NCBI GenBank assembly: GCA_025677815.1
Contig: JAIXMP010000003.1
Span: forward strand, 372,001 to 436,000
Reading direction: 5' to 3'
Length of the DNA: 64,000 nt
Source: Phascolomyces articulosus
Lineage: Eukaryota > Mucoromycota > Mucoromycetes > Mucorales > Lichtheimiaceae
The notes beneath the pieces were generated by a model. It searched no databases. It saw only the letters and a list, made by a program, of their open reading frames with translations, and was not told the origin of the DNA. Each line of letters opens with the position of its first letter. Within the stretch, counting starts at the first letter, position 1. The translations under genes were made by a program, and so were the position numbers. Shown piece after piece: positions 58,595-64,000 of the stretch.

Positions 58595-61500
58595 ATTATC
58601 ATGTTTATATTTTTTCGTTTTTCTCTATTTGTTTAACTTTACCCCTCACCTTATAACTTTATGTCCTTTTTTTATTCTTCCTCACCGTTTTATGATCTTA
58701 CTTCTCCCCTCCAACTCTATATTTAAAACAGCACCTTTTTTCCGATCTCAAATTCTGTAATAATAAAAAAAAAGGCAAAAAAAGTGTCAGAATAAACTAT
58801 CATTTGTATTGTTTGTCGAATGAACAATTAAATACTTATTATCATACAATCAATACCTTGGTAATAATCATATCAAAGATATGTGTATATTATCATACAC
58901 TTAACCTGCATGCTGCTCGTAGTTTCATGCATTTTTAGATAAAGGAATATTCTTATCTGAAGAGATTATGCATACATACTGCATCGACTACTTACTGCAC
59001 TGGGAGTTTTTTTAATAACTGCACATGGGCTAAAACATTAGTATTGATCTAACCCATTTCATACCAAACCTGTCAAACAGAACAAAAAAAAAAGGGTTAT
59101 CTCATATAAAAATATAATATATGCAGCATCTGTACCGAGATTTAGGTTGTGTGATACCAAAAATATTTGTATGTTTATATTATAAAAATGAAAAACAGAG
59201 TTGAAAAATGCAATATAACAAATTATTCTAGATAATATATAAAATATTTTTATACTATGAGACGTATCAAGTGACATTATATATAGCTTGAATCATATTG
59301 TAGAGAAAAGACTTTGTGGTGGCAAAAAAATATGATGGTTTACTAATATAGCAAGTTGGAACGGAACTTTTAGATCTATATAGTCATTAATATTTCATAT
59401 GCTATAAAGCATTCGTGTGTATGTTGTTTGTGCTGCTACTTATCGATTATAGGATAAACAACATAGTGAACTTTTCCCTTCAAAATTCCAGTCGTCAGTA
59501 CTAAGCAAACCTAAAAACATTTTATATAATATATTGTACTGATACTTTGCCAGAGGTAATGGAAATTTTTTTTTTACATAATTACTTATTTGATGAATTT
59601 CCCTGTTGTAATTTGATAATGATATTTTTGCAGCGTCTGTCGTACACAGATAGCAATATGTCAAGAAATAACATCTTTTCTGTAAGAATGGATCGTCGAA
59701 TCCTGCTAAAAATAGCTTTCTTTGGTTAGAATAAAATTATTTCTGTGAAGCACTTTTTCCTTTTGAAACCAAAGGCAGAATGGTAGAATTAATCTATATA
59801 CTGATAAAATTTCTTTAAACGGATGGATTTTTAGATACCTCTTTTTGATCCAGTAGGTTCATCTATTATTAGCAAGAAGATCTTCTTTTCTTCCAAAAGT
59901 TTGTGTCACCTCAAGCAAGAACCTTCGATAACATTCATTTTATCACCACGTGCGGATGCCAAATTGGATGCGTTCTCACAAGCGGTATAAATGGAAATGA
60001 ATTCATGATCAACGTATATATAATATTATTGGTAACAATAAAACAAGTTATAAGCTCCTATGCTCTATGTTTGAAGAAATGCGCTGCTGATGAGTTGCAT
60101 CAAATGGCATGATAATGCATATTCTTGGCCGTAAGTAGTCTTTGCTTTTTGGCTTTTATTATAATTTTGACGAGTGTTTCGCAAAATTATGTATTTGATT
60201 TATTTTTTTAATAGAAACACAATATCGATAGCTTCACTTATGGAATTACTGACAAGTGTGGTCAAAATTTCAGTTTAAAGACAGTACTTCAGGGCAAATT
60301 GTAAGGTTTGGTATATTTTTTGTTGATTTGATTGTCTTTTTTATAATGTGACGAGAGATAATAATAATACATGTCCTTTCCCTTTATCCCAACAACATCT
60401 TTCTCTATGTTACCTTTTAAGCTTTTTCTATATATTTTTTTTACTGTATCCGCTCGCTATAACGATATTCATTATACAGTAAGTATATTTCGAGATAAGG
60501 ATACAATTTAGAGCTACAAGACCGAATAAGCAGGGAAATATCGTTTATTCATTATAATGATATCCGATACGTAGTAATTAATAAAAAAAACATCACCATA
60601 TCGAGCGAAGTGGCAGTAAGTTACCTTATGAAAAAAAATACTGATTTATTTTACAGATTTCACTTTTCTGGCTCTAATTAGGGCCTATCATAGTTTTTTA
60701 AACTAGTGCTGGTGCCTGTATTATCATTGATTTCCTCTAGGCGCTTTTTTCTTCACATTACCATTTTTTATTTCATTCATTATTTAGATAATAGCAGCAA
60801 ACTTACTATCTGATAGTATTTTTTTATCCTTTTCATTATAGGTACATGTTTTTAAGGTAAAGCTATTCGAAAAAATAAGTTACGATGGCTAAGAATCTAA
60901 CCAATAATTACCAGCCTGAGCACTAATTCGATACAGCGATAATTCTATATAAAGATACATTTTCAGTTCCACGGGTAGTATCGTTGTAGCGAGTAGATAT
61001 AGTATTATGACGGCGGCGAGATGATCACGGCTTTTTTGGTTTTGGTGGTTTTCGCTGTTTTTGTGAGAAGAGTAAAAAGATTCTATAAAAAATATGTATT
61101 GGAAAGAATGTGTATGTGATCATGGGTTATAAACAGAATATCATAATGTAAATGAAGTCTTTAATGATTGATCATTAATAATAGCAGGTACAACACAATG
61201 ACAATAAATAACACGACGTATTATTTATTATCATTATAAAAAGAATTATTCGTGTTGCTGTGTCAGTCGTTCAAGATACGATTTACTCTTTTTCTCACCA
61301 ATAATCATTTTTCAATAATACCTTCCTATAAAATAATAAAGTTCCATCAAATGGTATTAATACCTTTGTACCTATAATAGGTAATTACTATATCATCTTG
61401 AAGTGTACCAAAAAATAAATAAGGGATTAAAGGCCTGTGCTTCCATCGGAGCTGGATGTGAAACACATTTGGCTGAGACCAAGAAAAATTAAAATTTATG

Positions 61501-62561
61501 CAAGACAACCAAAAAAATCATTTTATACTTCTTTACTGTTCGTCGTTTCTTTCAAATTATCATTCTCTTCAAGTTTTTGTTCATATACCCTATATTTTAT
61601 ATATAAATGCTATTGCCTGTCGCAGAAATTGAAATTCAACACCATAATTGAAAACAGTCACTTAAGAAAAAAAGATATAAAAGACAACTGATTTCGCCCA
61701 TTTTCATTTTTTCTTTTTCTTTTTCTCTTTTTTTCTTTATCCCTGGTCCAGGATCAAAAACAGACGGTGATTGTCCCTGGGGTAAAGAGAAGGACAGCCT
61801 TGTGGCCTCTATCCTATTTCGCAAACAATTGGCCTATGTAAGCTTTTTGTTAAGCTCTTAGAAGTTTCTTCTTTTTTTTCAGCAGCTTTTTTTTCTTCAT
61901 CTGCAAAATGAAGAAAATAATCAAATAAGAAAATGTTAAAAAAATACTATTACTATTTTTATATTAATGGTAATAGTCTCTATTATTTTAAAATGTTAAT
62001 GTGCGAACCATGAACTTTACATTTTGTTTCAAACTGTTTATAAATGTAGTTTTTTATTAATTGTCGTAATGAAGAATAATAATAAAGTGTCGCACAGATC
62101 AAACATGTTGTTATTGCAAACGAAGGGTTGTTTATAATGCATAATATAAAAATAGTTTTCAACTTGAACGTACGTGTGCTATTTATTTTATTAAAAGATC
62201 TCTCTCTTTCTCTTTTTTTTTGCTTAATGACATTTGAATAACGATTGCAGAAAAGGAAAAAAGGGATCTTCATGACAGTAACAAGATTCGTTTGCAGATT
62301 GTACATAAAGTTTTATATTGAAAAAAAATAATGCATACGATATTATTTTATGTTTGACAGCTTTAGAAACCATAGTAACATGATGATGAAGTACCTTAGT
62401 ATTATTATGATACGGTTGCACTTTATAAAAATAGCATCTTTAACTAAATAAACATATTGTATTATACTAGTTTCCATGCTTTGTTTCATAACTTTGCGAC
62501 TGGGTCATAAGAGCTTACGCTTTACAAAAAACGCGCCCCTTCGTTTTGTTTTCTAATTATA
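58595..62561. other. 4-kb gene-poor AT-rich region
   Basis: No gene, RNA or transposon is supported. Frames of 60-107 codons on both strands (for example 59903-60112, 61437-61691 and 61983-62306) show no domain or coding bias. Old decayed coding sequence cannot be excluded, as a decayed F-box gene follows directly. Confidence 0.35.
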
Positions 62562-63415
62562 ATGCCAACAATAGCAACTTTACAATTTCAAATAAGTCCT
62601 TTCTCAACATTATATCAAGATTCATATGTCCATTTCACACCAACGCAATTGGATCTCTCTCTTCTCCAAAATGCATTTGATCAAGGAAAACATATATATG
62701 CAACACACGATTGCATACACGCAATTGAATTGTATACCAAAGCATTGAGTAGCATACATCATCTCAAATCTTTGATCTTATTGCATCGCGCTTTTGCCTA
62801 TGAAAAAGTCTCAACCATGCCGAAAAGCGCTCGACGATTGCGCACAGACGGAATACAATGACCAAAACAATGATTGCTTCGCCCAGACATATATTACATC
62901 ATGAGAGTCAGCGTTTTACTTTGACAAGGCAATGCACAAAGGAAGCTGCTGATGCCAGCAAAAAAGGCGCCAATACTATTTCAAAGCAATATTTCCAGAA
63001 AAAAAGTAACAACTTGAAGCAACATGATTGCTTGATGAAAGAAGCTAAATATAAAAACCAACTACTCTTGCGGCTATTACCTTATGAAATTATTTCCAAT
63101 ATCTTATCATCTTTATCTTTAAAATCATTGGACCGGTTGGCGCTCACATGTCGCTTTTGGTATGGGGTTGTTTTACAAGAATGATCATAAATACGATTGT
63201 ATATATATGCTGTCTCGGATTGGATTGCAAATAATACTAACGCTTTAGTCCAATTCATACGCAAGGTTCAACTGGGTCATATGAAAACTGTCAAATTAAA
63301 GCTATGCGAATTAGCACGCACAGGGAGGTCATTAGGAATCAGGGTACCCGATCGACATGTACGGGTTAAAAATACTGGAAGTAATTTGGATGTCGCATTG
63401 CAAAATCACACCTAG
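62562..63415 (+). pseudogene. Decayed TPR/F-box protein gene
   Basis: An ATG-started frame (62562-62861) has TPR-like sequence: LLQNAFDQGKHIYATHD, CIHAIELYTKALSSIHHLKS and LILLHRAFAYEKV. It then leaves the expected frame; another frame continues the repeat as KALDDCAQTEYNDQNND (about 62824-62875) and soon ends in a stop. A third stretch (62858-63184) carries a clear F-box, RLLPYEIISNILSSLSLKSL and RLALTCRFWYGVV, followed by a stop. A further frame (63197-63415) continues without recognisable domain. The order TPR then F-box is that of a multigene family expanded in Mucorales. The frame breaks are disabling, so I call a pseudogene. An unannotated intron could explain one break but not all of them. 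Confidence 0.62.
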
Positions 63416-64000
63416 CAAATATAGTGTGTTTGGGGGGAAAAGGTACTTCCACCTGGAGTTGATTCATATAGGATGGAACACACCATGAATGAAACGTATT
63501 TTTTTTATCTAATAAGATACACACGCCCTTTCGACAATCAACAGTAACGAAATATTCTGCTACTGAAAAAGGGTTCGAGGAAGGACTTGTAAATGAGACA
63601 TATCACAAAAAACAACCATTTTAATCATACATTCAATGAGGACTTGATATATTCGAAACTAGTTTACCTTCAATCATGTAGGTAATGGTGTGTACATTAT
63701 ATCATATTCATATGTACCAGTCAATCCATGTTCATATATCCAATTGGAAGAAATTAGTGAGTGAACGCAAATACTTCTAACAGCTGAAGACAGATATTTG
63801 TGTCACCTTATGCGTACTTTGCTTGGTAAAAAAACATCACCATGTGATTGAAAAAGATCGAAAACGTCAATGTTTAACCCATTTGTATGCCAAAGTTAAT
63901 ATTTATATGTTGTGTCTGTTATAAGTGCTTTAATTTATTGTTTTTATGCTTCAATTAATATGGTAAATGATGTATTAGCAGAATAATGGTTGGAATAAAA
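63416..64000. other. Right-end AT-rich region
   Basis: No coding sequence or RNA gene is visible. It may contain the eroded remainder of the TPR/F-box pseudogene, but no domain can be read. Confidence 0.35.

Noticed and set aside
61437..62306. Several 60-107 codon frames on both strands in the right-hand gene desert
   Set aside because: They lack start context, domains and coding bias, and overlap homopolymer-rich DNA.

Overview
The window is nuclear DNA from a filamentous fungus, most probably a Mucoromycota (Mucorales-type) species. The sequence is AT-rich. Most genes carry several short (about 70-180 bp) introns. The gene content fits this group: a siderophore synthetase of the NIS class used for rhizoferrin, a White Collar-1 photoreceptor with the zygomycete layout, a divergent RNase III protein with two dsRNA-binding domains that resembles R3B2 of Mucor, and a U12-type intron. 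Species cannot be named from this window alone. Exon boundaries below were worked out by hand from splice signals, reading-frame closure and protein-family conservation, so they are models without transcript support.

Layout, left to right. 1.0-1.8 kb: an orphan low-complexity protein (+). 2.1-3.9 kb: a WS/DGAT-type acyltransferase (-). 4.6-5.4 kb: NF-YB/HAP3 (+), carrying an AT-AC U12-type intron. 6.5-9.0 kb: NIS siderophore synthetase (+). 9.25-10.3 kb: phosphopantothenoylcysteine decarboxylase (-). 10.6-13.1 kb: WC-1 blue-light receptor (-). 14.8-16.5 kb: a Fus3/Kss1-class MAP kinase (-) with an apparent one-base frameshift. 18.3-19.4 kb: ESCRT-III Vps20 (+). 19.9-21.9 kb: RhoGAP (-). 22.1-22.8 kb: RPA C-terminal-like zinc/OB protein (+). 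23.5-26.7 kb: a single-exon 1063-aa Pro/Gly/Met-rich protein (-). 29.0-31.3 kb: R3B2-like RNase III/dsRBD protein (+). 32.2-34.7 kb: PSP1-domain protein (-). 35.3-36.3 kb: Nudix hydrolase (+). 36.3-38.0 kb: kanadaptin/FHA protein (-). 38.2-41.5 kb: F-box protein (+). 41.8-43.2 kb: ING/PHD protein (+). 46.7-48.9 kb: asparagine synthetase (+). 49.8-51.1 kb: epsilon-COP (+). 53.3-54.0 kb: Myb/SANT-like protein (+). 56.1-58.6 kb: acetyl-CoA synthetase (+). 62.6-63.4 kb: a decayed TPR/F-box gene.

This is mostly ordinary housekeeping and signalling gene space. I see no gene cluster, mobile element, CRISPR array or operon. Neighbours are functionally unrelated, although several pairs are divergent and may share promoters (for example MAPK/Vps20, RhoGAP/RPA-C-like, PSP1/Nudix, kanadaptin/F-box). 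The strongest points of interest are the AT-AC intron in NF-YB, the R3B2-like gene with an 18-nt microexon and altered RNase III active-site residues, the MAPK frameshift, and a cluster of Gcn4-type TGACTCA sites upstream of asparagine synthetase. Long spacers at 13.1-14.8, 16.5-18.3, 26.7-29.0, 43.2-46.7, 51.1-53.3, 54.0-56.1 and 58.6-62.6 kb hold only AT-rich DNA, homopolymers and microsatellites as far as I can read them.
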